DNA of 6,618 nt from CAYWTX01 sp964461295 (GCA_964461295.1 CAYWTX010000690.1:1-6618), one strand, 5' to 3'; positions 1 to 6,100 are shown, numbered from the stretch's first letter. Notes: generated from the sequence alone by a model not told the origin. A program made the numbers and translations.

Positions 1-1
1 C

Positions 2-29
2 ATAGTAGCGAAGAGAGTCACACTGTCAA
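2..29 (-). promoter_or_regulatory. Candidate sigma70-type promoter firing out of the left edge
   Basis: Read on the minus strand there is a perfect -35 box TTGACA (positions 29-24), a 16-bp spacer and a -10-like TACTAT (positions 7-2, 4 of 6 matches to TATAAT). It lies in the most A+T-rich part of the window. If real, it drives a divergent gene beyond position 1. A second TTGACA on the same strand (51-46) sits 22 bp away, but has no acceptable -10 at the right distance. Promoter calls from sequence alone are weak, and planctomycete promoters often diverge from the E. coli consensus. Confidence 0.35.
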
Positions 30-280
30 GATCATTCTGCCACAATGTCAACATTATTAGTGGCTACACGCCAACGCCAGAAAACGCCTTTAACTCTTTG
101 CGAATGCTATTCTTGTCGAGAAACGACCGCTGGAACATCCGTTGAACCTCCGTCCAAGGGCGAAACTTGCCGTGCGTGCATCGGTTGCAGGGATTGGCTG
201 TCAGCCGGCGGGTGCGTTGCCCGCCCGGCGGGCAGCCGAAGGCCCGACAGGGCCTGAACGGTTACGAGCAAGGAAACGTC
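30..280. other. Intergenic leader upstream of the propeller operon
   Basis: No believable gene lies here. Positions 1 to about 150 are markedly richer in A+T than the rest of the window and have mixed codon positions in all frames, as expected for a control region. Short open frames at 45-257 and 142-423 show no domain and no coding bias. No convincing plus-strand promoter is visible, although transcription of the 281-1666 gene most probably starts here. The final 80 bases are GC-rich and can fold (see 196-237), consistent with a structured 5' leader. Confidence 0.5.
196..237 (+). repeat. GC-rich inverted repeat in the propeller gene leader
   Basis: GGCTG (196-200) can pair with CAGCC (233-237). 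Inside it CCGGCGGG (205-212) can pair with CCCGCCCGG (220-228), with one bulged C. A competing short stem TGCCCG/CGGGCA spans 218-234. The fold lies 44 nt before the ATG at 281. There is no T-tract, so it is not a typical intrinsic terminator. It might be an mRNA leader structure, or simply chance in GC-rich DNA. Confidence 0.3.
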
Positions 281-1666
281 ATGAACATCAACTCAAACTG
301 CGGCGACAGCCGCAAGGAGAAGAAGGTGAACGCAATTGCCAAGGCAACGTCAGTGGCAGTGCTGATCGCGCTGGGCCTCGCACTGACGGCGGGAGCCGCG
401 GAGGTATCGGCCGGGCCGCCTGAGAACTCCAGCGGGTTCCGCGGGCCGTTGCACAACGGGATCTATCCCGCAAAGGGGTTGCTGAAGAAGTGGCCGGCGG
501 AAGGCCCCAAGCTTCTGTGGGAGGCGCAGGTCGGCAAGGGGTGGACGTCGGCCAGCGTCGCCGATGGTCGGGTTTTCTTCTGCGGAGGCGAAGGGGCCGA
601 CGGCGTCATGCGGGCGCTGGATCTGGATGGCAAGGAACTGTGGCGCACGGTCTATGGTCCTGACAACGAGCCCCGGGCCACGCCGACGGTTGTCGGCGGG
701 CTCGTGTACTACGAGTCGGTGGCGGCGGTGCTCTATGCGTTGGATGCGGCGACGGGCAAGGTGAACTGGTCATTCGATGCCAAGACGCTGGGCGACAGCA
801 TGGCCAGGCGAGGCGGCAATTCCGGCTCGCCGCTGGTCATGGGCGACCTGGTGATCTTCGCCCTGCGCAGCCCCGGCGGCGAAGTGGACGGTGGACAGGA
901 TGTTCCATCGTTCGCGGCCGTGAACCGGCACACGGGCAAGCTCGCGTGGAAGAGCAACCTGGGCCCCTGCCCGGTGAAGGGCAAGGGCTGGTCCAGCGCC
1001 AACTCATCGCCCATTGCGCTGCGCGTCGGCGGGATCGACGTGGCCGTGTGCCAGTTCTGTCGCTGTGCCGCGGCCGCGCGGGCTGACAGCGGCGAACGTT
1101 TCTGGATGGAGTTGAACAACCCGCCGGGACTCCCCAAGGGAAGCAGCCGGGGCACGGTCCAGGCGACGGTCAACGAAGGCTTCCTGTTCGCGTTTGGCAC
1201 GCGCATGCTCCAGGTCGGCGACGACGGATCGTTCAAGGAACTGTGGGAGGGCAAGATCCGGGTGTTGGAATACAACATCTCCTATTCGCACACGATCATC
1301 AAAGAGGGGCGGCTGATCGCGTTCACGCCGGCCGGGGCGGTCAATCCCACAGGCCCGGGCAGGCTGCGCATGCTCGATGCCCGGACGGGCGAGGAACTGG
1401 CGAGCCTCGCTTGCGCCGCCAAGGGCGCGCTGGCGTGGGCGGATGGGTTGACCTACCTGCTGGACAACCGCCCGTGCATGGTGCTGATCGAGGCAACGAA
1501 GGACTTGTTGCGCGAGGTGTCGTCGTTCAAGCCGCCGTTTGGCAAGTACGGCACGGGCGCCTACTTTCAGCTTTTCACGCCGCCGGTGGTGGCCGAGGGA
1601 CGACTGTTCCTGCGCGACCAGTCGAAGGTGCTGGTGTATGACCTGAGGAAGGACCGTTATCAGTAA
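281..1666 (+). CDS. Exported PQQ-like beta-propeller repeat protein
   Basis: This is a 461-residue secreted protein of the PQQ-like (quinoprotein/BamB-type) beta-propeller superfamily. Residues 16-44 look like a signal peptide: a short basic start, a hydrophobic core around 24-38, and likely cleavage near AGA or VSA (38-44). Blade-type motifs recur: ALDLDGKELW (112-121), ALDAATGKVNW (153-163), AVNRHTGKLAW (213-223), RADSGERFW (267-275) and MLDARTGEEL (364-373). The opening FRGPLHNGIYP (53-63) followed by GPKLLW is characteristic of the planctomycete version. The domain usually serves as a scaffold or binding module; no enzymatic activity or true PQQ binding can be claimed. The ATG at 281 has AAGGAAA at 270-276. 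An in-frame GTG at 326 with AAGGAG at 314-319 is an equally plausible start and gives a more compact signal peptide. It is first in a tight operon, 8 nt before the SUMF1 ORF. Confidence 0.88.
   Translation: MNINSNCGDSRKEKKVNAIAKATSVAVLIALGLALTAGAAEVSAGPPENSSGFRGPLHNGIYPAKGLLKKWPAEGPKLLWEAQVGKGWTSASVADGRVFFCGGEGADGVMRALDLDGKELWRTVYGPDNEPRATPTVVGGLVYYESVAAVLYALDAATGKVNWSFDAKTLGDSMARRGGNSGSPLVMGDLVIFALRSPGGEVDGGQDVPSFAAVNRHTGKLAWKSNLGPCPVKGKGWSSANSSPIALRVGGIDVAVCQFCRCAAAARADSGERFWMELNNPPGLPKGSSRGTVQATVNEGFLFAFGTRMLQVGDDGSFKELWEGKIRVLEYNISYSHTIIKEGRLIAFTPAGAVNPTGPGRLRMLDARTGEELASLACAAKGALAWADGLTYLLDNRPCMVLIEATKDLLREVSSFKPPFGKYGTGAYFQLFTPPVVAEGRLFLRDQSKVLVYDLRKDRYQ
314..319 (+). promoter_or_regulatory. 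Alternative ribosome binding site for a GTG start at 326
   Basis: AAGGAG lies 6 nt before an in-frame GTG (326-328). This is a stronger Shine-Dalgarno match than the AAGGAAA before the ATG at 281. Starting at the GTG would give M-N-A-I-A-K followed directly by the hydrophobic signal core, which is the more usual N-region length. Which start is used cannot be settled from sequence alone. Confidence 0.45.
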
Positions 1667-1674
1667 GGCTGGGC

Positions 1675-2196
1675 ATGAAAGCGGCGCTGGTTGTCTTCCT
1701 GCTCCTGGCCGGCGTGGGCGTGTGCCCAGGGCTGGCCGGTGAGCCGGCGACGAAGGCCGCAGAGGCCCCCTGGCCCCTGTGGGACGGCAAGGAGACCGTG
1801 GCCGAGTACGCCAAGCGCGCCGGGCTTGAACCGACGCTCACGCTGAAGCTGAGCGACAAGGTCTCGCTGGAATCTGTACTCATCCCCGCCGGCAAGTTCC
1901 TGATGGGCAGCCCGGCGACGGAGAAGGAACGGGAGCTCAACGAAGGTCTCCGGCATGAGGTGACGATCACCAGACCGTTCTACATGGGGAAGTATGAGGT
2001 AACACAGGAGCAGTACGAGGCGGTGACAAGCATGAACCCCAGCTTCTTCAACGGCAAGATCAGCGCGACCGTCGAGATGCCTGCCCGCAAAGCGCCGGGA
2101 ATCCTGGTCCTGCGCTTCCGGCATCCCAGGCCGCGCCGATCGCATACAGCAGCCGGTTGCCGAATCAAGGCCGCTCGAAGCGGCGGCAAGAGGTGA
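1675..2196 (+). CDS. Truncated exported SUMF1/FGE-like domain protein with foreign tail
   Basis: The 173-residue ORF begins with a signal peptide (hydrophobic 4-16, cleavage near 20-22), then a linker with WPLWDGKETVAEYAKRAGL (33-51). The start of a formylglycine-generating-enzyme (SUMF1) domain follows: SVLIPAGKFLMGSPATEKE (67-85), HEVTITRPFYMGKYEVTQEQ (94-113) and MNPSFFNG (120-127). This family normally continues for 150 or more residues through a PVE-V-W segment, the RLPTEAEWEYA block and a C-terminal GFR motif; all are missing. Residues from about 128 are a basic, low-complexity tail with no SUMF1 similarity that I can see. The part TVEMPARKAPGILVLRF (132-148) resembles the last beta-strands of a glycosidase C-terminal domain, so an in-frame deletion fusion is possible. 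Without the catalytic half it cannot act as an FGE. Start: AAGG at 1665-1668, overlapping the stop of the propeller gene. It is probably a gene remnant. Confidence 0.72.
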   Translation: MKAALVVFLLLAGVGVCPGLAGEPATKAAEAPWPLWDGKETVAEYAKRAGLEPTLTLKLSDKVSLESVLIPAGKFLMGSPATEKERELNEGLRHEVTITRPFYMGKYEVTQEQYEAVTSMNPSFFNGKISATVEMPARKAPGILVLRFRHPRPRRSHTAAGCRIKAARSGGKR

Positions 2197-2197
2197 T
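2190..2197 (+). promoter_or_regulatory. Ribosome binding site of the GH36 gene
   Basis: GAGGTGAT is a strong Shine-Dalgarno match ending 8 nt before the ATG at 2206. It contains the TGA stop (2194-2196) of the truncated SUMF1 ORF, so termination of that ORF could feed translation of GH36. It supports the first ATG over the in-frame ATG at 2224, which has no comparable upstream site. Confidence 0.65.
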
Positions 2198-2205
2198 ATC
2201 AGACC

Positions 2206-4314
2206 ATGAATGAACAAGAACACATGAAGGACCCTATCGCCCCCCGACCCGAGGAGATGGCCGCCGCCGCCGACTGGTGGGGCGCACATCTGGCCGGCGA
2301 CGCCTGGCCCTTCTCGTTCCGACTCGACGGCCATCGAGTGGACGGCCCGGCGGGAGGTTGGCAGGTCGAGCGCACCGGCCGGCCGCTGGACGAATGCCGC
2401 GAGGAACTGACCATCACCGCCCGCCACGGCGGCCACGGCCTGGTCGTCCGCTGTGAGGCCGTGCGCTACCGCGACTTCCCGGCGGTGGAATGGACCGTGG
2501 AACTGGACCAGACCGCGCAGGGGCGGGCGCCGTTGGTGTCCGACCTGATGGGGTTGGATGCCGAGTGGCAGCACGGGGAGAAAACAGACTTTCTTCTCCG
2601 TTCATACCGGGGCGACGACCATGAACAACGGAACATCTATGAACCGTCCATCACCAACCTATGGGCGGGTCGGCGCGTGGAGTTCGCGCCGACTTCGTGG
2701 TCTGGCACGGTGTCGGATGGACGCGCCAGCAGCGGTGCGTTTCCGTACTGTGCGGTGGAGGAGGCGGGGAGCGGCGACTTCGCGGCACGTCCTGTGACGG
2801 GCGGATTTCTCCTGGCGATCGGTTGGCCCGGGCGCTGGCGCGCCGAGTTCATTCGCGATGGCAGGACGGGCCTTCGCATCCGCGCCGGACAGGACCAGAC
2901 GCGGTTCCGGTTGAGGCCCGGCGAGTCTTTCCGGTCGCCGTTGATCGCCCTGCTGTTCTTCGAGGGCGGGGATCGGATCCGAACGCAGAACCTGTGGCGG
3001 CGCTGGATGATCGCGCACAACCTGCCGCGGCCGGGAGGCAGACTGCCCCGGCCGATGTTGGAGGCCTCGACCTGCGGGTTCTTCGACGAGATGGGCCGGG
3101 CCGACGAGGCGAACCAGATCGAGTACATCGACCGGTACCGCGCGGCACAACTCCCGATCACGCATTGGTGGATGGATGCCGGGTGGTATCCCTGCTGGTT
3201 GGATAATCGGCAGAAGAATTGCTGGTGGATCACAGGGACGTGGGAACCGGACCGAAAACGGTTCCCGCGCGGACTGCGAGCCATCACAGATCACGCGCAC
3301 CGGCACGGCATCGGCAACATCGTCTGGTTCGAACCGGAACGGGCCGCCCCGGATACGTGGCTCGCCCGGGAACGGCCGCAATGGCTTCTGCGGCGCTCGG
3401 GAGCGAATCTGCCCGGACCGGTCAACTCGTGGGCCAACTTCCAACTCCAGGATGAGAACGGCATCCTGAACCTCGGCAATCCGGAGGCGCTTGAATGGCT
3501 GATTGAAAGAGTGTCGTCGTTGGTCCGGAGCGAGGGCATTGACGTGTACCGGCAGGACTTCAACATCAATCCGCTCCCGAACTGGCGTCTCAACGATCCG
3601 GCCGAACGCGAAGGCATGGCGGAGAACCTTCACACGTGCGGTTACCTGGCCTACTGGGACGCGTTGCGACAGCGGTTTCCCGACCTCTTGCTCGACTCCT
3701 GCGCCAGCGGTGGGCGCCGCAACGACCTGGAGACCCTTCGCCGCAGCGTCGCGCTCCACCCGACCGACCACCGCTACGACGACCTCACGGTCAAGCAGAC
3801 CATTCGCCACAGCCTCTTCCAGTGGCTGCCGTTCTTCGGCGGGCCGGTGATGCCGCTGGACAAGGTGGACGTCTACGCCTTCCGCAGCACGATGGGCCTG
3901 AGCACCTGCATCGGCTTCGACCTTCGGCGCAAGGACTTGGATCTGGCGTTGCTGCGCAGGCTGATGAGGGAATGGCACGAGGTGGCGCCGCTCTTTTGCG
4001 GCGACTTCTACCCGCTGACCTCGTACAGCCTGAACGACGACGCCTGGATGGCCTGGCAGTTCCACCGGCCCGGCGAGGGCGACGGGCTGGTGCAGGCGTT
4101 CCGACGCCCGGCCAGCCCGCACGATTCGGCGTCGTTCGCGCTGTCGGGCCTCGACGCGGAGGCCGTCTACGAGGTGAAGGACTACGACCAGCCTTCGCCC
4201 GTCCACCGGCGCGGCGCGGAACTCCTGGCCGGCCTGCGCGTCGAGATGCCCCAACGCCCGCAGTCGCGGACCATCCGCTACCGCAGAGTGAGCGAATCAG
4301 GAGGAACCCCATGA
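2206..4314 (+). CDS. GH36-family alpha-galactosidase-type glycosidase
   Basis: This 702-residue protein has the usual length of bacterial GH36 enzymes, which hydrolyse terminal alpha-galactosides (some members act on alpha-N-acetylgalactosaminides) with retention of configuration. The N-terminal beta-sandwich covers about 1-290, including SYRGDD (133-138). The catalytic barrel follows with WWMDAGWYP (321-329) and WFEPER (374-379). YRQDFN (448-453) holds the likely nucleophile D451. DSCASGGRRND (497-507) leads to the likely acid/base D521 in HPTD. The 70-residue spacing of D451 and D521, and the 22-residue spacing of C499 and D521, match what I remember of Geobacillus AgaB (D478/D548). A short C-terminal beta-domain ends in VEMPQRPQSRTIRY. 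There is no signal peptide, so it is probably cytoplasmic and acts on imported oligosaccharides. Its stop overlaps the next start as ATGA. Exact substrate specificity cannot be read from the sequence. Confidence 0.92.
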   Translation: MNEQEHMKDPIAPRPEEMAAAADWWGAHLAGDAWPFSFRLDGHRVDGPAGGWQVERTGRPLDECREELTITARHGGHGLVVRCEAVRYRDFPAVEWTVELDQTAQGRAPLVSDLMGLDAEWQHGEKTDFLLRSYRGDDHEQRNIYEPSITNLWAGRRVEFAPTSWSGTVSDGRASSGAFPYCAVEEAGSGDFAARPVTGGFLLAIGWPGRWRAEFIRDGRTGLRIRAGQDQTRFRLRPGESFRSPLIALLFFEGGDRIRTQNLWRRWMIAHNLPRPGGRLPRPMLEASTCGFFDEMGRADEANQIEYIDRYRAAQLPITHWWMDAGWYPCWLDNRQKNCWWITGTWEPDRKRFPRGLRAITDHAHRHGIGNIVWFEPERAAPDTWLARERPQWLLRRSGANLPGPVNSWANFQLQDENGILNLGNPEALEWLIERVSSLVRSEGIDVYRQDFNINPLPNWRLNDPAEREGMAENLHTCGYLAYWDALRQRFPDLLLDSCASGGRRNDLETLRRSVALHPTDHRYDDLTVKQTIRHSLFQWLPFFGGPVMPLDKVDVYAFRSTMGLSTCIGFDLRRKDLDLALLRRLMREWHEVAPLFCGDFYPLTSYSLNDDAWMAWQFHRPGEGDGLVQAFRRPASPHDSASFALSGLDAEAVYEVKDYDQPSPVHRRGAELLAGLRVEMPQRPQSRTIRYRRVSESGGTP
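4299..4306 (+). promoter_or_regulatory. Strong ribosome binding site inside the GH36 3' end
   Basis: AGGAGGAA, with a near-perfect Shine-Dalgarno core AGGAGG at 4299-4304, sits 6 nt before the ATG at 4311. It lies within the last codons of GH36. The ATGA overlap (4311-4314) indicates translational coupling. This is the main evidence that the short ORF starting at 4311 was a real gene. Confidence 0.75.
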
Positions 4315-4571
4315 CCAGGCCCGTCACCCCTGCCGGTGCGATGCTGGGGCCAGCCGAGGAGCAGGCGATCCTGAAGCGGGTCGTCTGGCCGAGCCATGAG
4401 CCACTGGCGTTCTTGCGCCGGCGCGGCGGCATGCCGCGCGGTTACGAGACCGATTACGAGCGCTACCACACGCCGGAGAACACCACGGTCCTGGCCAAGC
4501 TGCTCGGGCCCGGCGGCATGCACATCATCCGTTTCTACAATGGGAAACTAGGGACGCGCCCTAGTTTCTGA
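4311..4571 (+). CDS. 5' fragment of an uncharacterised gene, cut at a palindrome
   Basis: This ORF encodes 86 residues from an ATG with an excellent ribosome binding site, translationally coupled to GH36. It has no signal peptide. The segment RVVWPSHEPLAFLRRRGGMPRGYETDYERYHTPENTTVLAKLL, at about residues 23-65, then HIIRFYNG (71-78), looks like the start of a larger family. I recall planctomycete proteins with an equivalent FYKGFGL stretch leading into a barrel-like glycosidase domain, but cannot verify this here. After FYNG the protein changes to KLGTRPSF and stops. Those last codons are encoded almost entirely by the inverted repeat 4544-4568. None of the three forward frames after the repeat continues the family-like sequence. 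The most economical reading is a gene whose 3' part was lost or replaced when the palindrome arrived. Probably non-functional. Confidence 0.6.
   Translation: MTRPVTPAGAMLGPAEEQAILKRVVWPSHEPLAFLRRRGGMPRGYETDYERYHTPENTTVLAKLLGPGGMHIIRFYNGKLGTRPSF
4544..4568. repeat. Perfect 10-bp inverted repeat, REP-like palindrome
   Basis: GAAACTAGGG (4544-4553), a 5-base loop ACGCG, then the exact reverse complement CCCTAGTTTC (4559-4568). Each arm contains the tetramer CTAG, which is rare in many bacterial genomes. No T-run follows on either strand, so it is not a standard intrinsic terminator, although a hairpin at the end of the plus-strand operon could still stop or stabilise the transcript. Its position, exactly where the short ORF loses family-like sequence, suggests a small inserted element of the REP/MITE type. 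The structure is directly visible; its mobility is inference. Confidence 0.75.
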
Positions 4572-4812
4572 GAGCGAAGGACAGAAGATGGTGGGATCCC
4601 CATCGGGCCATGTGTCTCGGATGGACACGGCAAGGACGCGCCGTGATGGGGGCTGTAGGTCGGCCAACGGCAAACGGCCACCGGTCGCTCCGAACGGCCG
4701 GGGCGGAACACACGCATTTGACAGACCCGCCGCGGCCGCCGACGATGCCCACCATGGGGATCGGCGTCAACCTGGCGTTCGCGCGGCGCGCCCGGAAGCG
4801 GTGGCGGCACAT

Positions 4813-4832
4813 CCCGGCCGCTTGCGGCCGGG
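4813..4832. repeat. Perfect 8-bp GC-only hairpin
   Basis: CCCGGCCG (4813-4820), loop CTTG, then CGGCCGGG (4825-4832). It is fully GC-paired and stable, but lacks a T-tract on either strand. Its right arm is also part of the first unit of the adjacent tandem repeat. It may contribute to transcription ending between the convergent operons. Confidence 0.5.
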
Positions 4833-4879
4833 GCGTGCCGTTGCGGCCGGGGAGTCACTTGCGGCCGGGGCGTGCCGTT
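4822..4879 (+). repeat. Three short tandem repeat units of 18-19 bp
   Basis: The 12-mer TTGCGGCCGGGG occurs at 4822-4833, 4841-4852 and 4859-4870, with periods of 19 and 18 bp. The first and third units continue identically with CGTGCCGTT, making a 22-bp exact direct repeat (4821-4842 and 4858-4879). The middle unit instead continues with AGTCAC. Three units are too few and too short for a CRISPR array. This is a minisatellite-like repeat, probably from slippage. Confidence 0.75.
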
Positions 4880-4883
4880 TGGG

Positions 4884-4915
4884 GGCGGGCAGCGACGTCG
4901 GCGACGCCCGCCGAC
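4884..4915. repeat. Two mutually exclusive hairpins between convergent genes
   Basis: GGCGGGC (4884-4890) can pair with GCCCGCC (4906-4912) over a 15-nt loop. GTCGGCG (4897-4903) can pair with CGCCGAC (4909-4915) over a 5-nt loop. The right arms overlap, so only one can form at a time. The position, about 95 nt past the stop of the minus-strand operon, would suit a terminator, but no T-tract is present on either strand. Confidence 0.35.
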
Positions 4916-5009
4916 CCAAGACCGTGCAGCGTCTTCCGCTCCCCCGGCCGAACCGGTCTAGAACCGCTGCCAAGGGGGCGCAGCCGCACGATCTCCTCCG
5001 ATGGCGACC

Positions 5010-6092
5010 CTAAGCACCCCCGCCCCGTCCGAAGCGATCCTGGCCGGCAGGATTGCGTTCGGCGGGCGGGGCAAGGTCGGAGGGTTTCAAGCCTTTCTTG
5101 AATTTGTTGAACCCAAACGGACTCGGCGTGTAAGCGCCGACGAGGTCCACATTGTTCTTCGCGGGGATCTTGTCTTCCAGGCCCGCGGCCCAGAAGCACG
5201 CGTTGACAACCATGCGGCGGAAATGCTCATCCGTGAAATCCTGGGCGTCACCCATCGTGGTCGTGAACACGCGGGCGACCCCTCGCTTCGTCGGGTAGTT
5301 CTTCGTCCAGGCCAGCGGCATCCGCGATTTCTCGCTGGGGGCGGCGTCCGGTTTCATGCCCTTGAGCACCTGCCCCATCACCAGCACCTGCGCGCCGTGC
5401 GGGATTGGCAAGCGGATGGTGTAAACGTCGGTCGGGCCCCACATCGTCTCCACCCCGCGCAGAATGGGGTGCGACTTCTGTGCCTCGACGATCACGCCGC
5501 GCGTGCTCTCCTTGCCGTGCGCGCCGTGGTGCGAAATCCACGTCGAACCGAGCACCTGCTGGCCGAACCCGCCCGCGTAATCGCCGGTCCGATTGTTCGA
5601 ACTGTACTTGAAATAGGCGCTTTCCTTCTTGTTGCGGAATGAAACCACCGCCGGCCGAATGCCGACGACCGGCTTGCCCGATTCCAGGTAGGCGTCCACG
5701 AACTTCATCTGCTCATCGCCCAAGTCGCGGAACCGCGTGTTGATCACCATCAGATCCGCCGTCGCCAGCGCCTCCAGGCCGGGGATGTTGTCGATCGTGT
5801 TGGGATCGATCTGCCCGGACTGCTTGTTGATGGCGAAGAGGACAGTGCACTTGAACCCATGCGTTGCGGCCAGCAACCTGCCCAGCATCGGCAGCGATTC
5901 CTCGGAGCGATACTCCTCGTCGCCGCTGACCAGGACGATGTGCTTGCCCACGCCGGGACCGCTCGATCCTTCGCAAGTGAGCCACGGATTGCCTTCCGCC
6001 GCCCCCGCGCCAGCCGCCATGGCAAAGAGAAGTCCGACAAGGACAAGCACCCACGTCAGAACCTTCGCATCGGATCGGACAACCTTATTCAT
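5010..6092 (-). CDS. Exported ThuA-like domain protein
   Basis: This 360-residue protein starts with a clear signal peptide (basic MNKVVRSDAK, hydrophobic 11-28, likely cleavage after AGA at about 31). A ThuA-like fold, related to class I glutamine amidotransferase domains and named after trehalose-utilisation protein ThuA, follows. Seen in order are HIVLVSGDEEYR (51-62), an alpha/beta segment ADLMVINTRFRDL (112-124), GIRPAVVSF (144-152), WISHHGAHG (185-193), HPILRGV (208-214), MPLAWTKNY (258-266), RVFTTTMGDAQDF (274-286) and FRRMVVNACFWAAGLE (291-306). The spacing and the final WAAG block are typical of the many secreted planctomycete paralogues, which are poorly characterised. The last 20 residues are a Pro/Gly/Arg-rich tail. 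AGGAG at 6105-6101 is 8 nt before the ATG. It lies 55 nt downstream of the cytochrome gene on the same strand, probably cotranscribed. A role in sugar or glycoside metabolism is inference only. Confidence 0.87.
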   Translation of the reverse strand: MNKVVRSDAKVLTWVLVLVGLLFAMAAGAGAAEGNPWLTCEGSSGPGVGKHIVLVSGDEEYRSEESLPMLGRLLAATHGFKCTVLFAINKQSGQIDPNTIDNIPGLEALATADLMVINTRFRDLGDEQMKFVDAYLESGKPVVGIRPAVVSFRNKKESAYFKYSSNNRTGDYAGGFGQQVLGSTWISHHGAHGKESTRGVIVEAQKSHPILRGVETMWGPTDVYTIRLPIPHGAQVLVMGQVLKGMKPDAAPSEKSRMPLAWTKNYPTKRGVARVFTTTMGDAQDFTDEHFRRMVVNACFWAAGLEDKIPAKNNVDLVGAYTPSPFGFNKFKKGLKPSDLAPPAERNPAGQDRFGRGGGA

Positions 6093-6100
6093 AATTCATG

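Larger units (their letters stand above)
4572..5009. other. Convergent intergenic region without a credible gene
   Basis: These 438 bases separate the ends of two convergent operons. Open frames exist on both strands (for example 4588-5013 forward and 4535-4858 reverse), but their translations are Arg/Pro/Ala/Gly-rich with no domain, no ribosome binding site that stands out and no consistent codon pattern, as expected from random GC-rich DNA. The region could include eroded remains of the gene cut at 4571, but I could not recognise any. It contains the short repeats and hairpins listed separately. Confidence 0.6.

Noticed and set aside
2..145. Frame open from the left edge to a TGA at 143-145, possibly the end of an upstream gene
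   Set aside because: Only 47 codons with no recognisable motif and low GC, overlapping the predicted minus-strand promoter. More likely chance in an A+T-rich intergenic region.
131..146. Sigma54-like sequence TGGAACA-N4-TTGAA upstream of the propeller gene
   Set aside because: The essential GC of the -12 element is GA here, and another -24 position deviates. Too weak to call.
1660..2574. Minus-strand open frame of 304 codons opposite the SUMF1 fragment and GH36 start
   Set aside because: No recognisable motif. It spans two forward genes with signal peptide, SUMF1 and GH36 features, so it is a shadow.
2659..4254. Long minus-strand open frame (531 codons) opposite GH36
   Set aside because: GC-rich third positions of the real gene suppress stops on the opposite strand. 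The translation has no domain, and the forward frame has a complete GH36 active site.
4718..4746. TTGACA with 17-bp spacing to GACGAT on the plus strand
   Set aside because: The -10 matches only 3 of 6 and no gene follows in that direction.
4822..4879. Possible CRISPR array
   Set aside because: Only three 12-bp cores with 6-7 bp between them, far too short for repeats and spacers, and no cas genes are present.
4588..5013. Plus-strand open frame of 141 codons between the convergent operons
   Set aside because: The translation is low-complexity Arg/Pro/Ala/Gly with no domain, and it contains the tandem repeat. No supporting ribosome binding site.
6085..6099. Five-codon upstream ORF (MNYE) overlapping the ThuA-like start
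   Set aside because: The AGGAG ends only one base before its ATG, so initiation is unlikely; such a short ORF is expected by chance.
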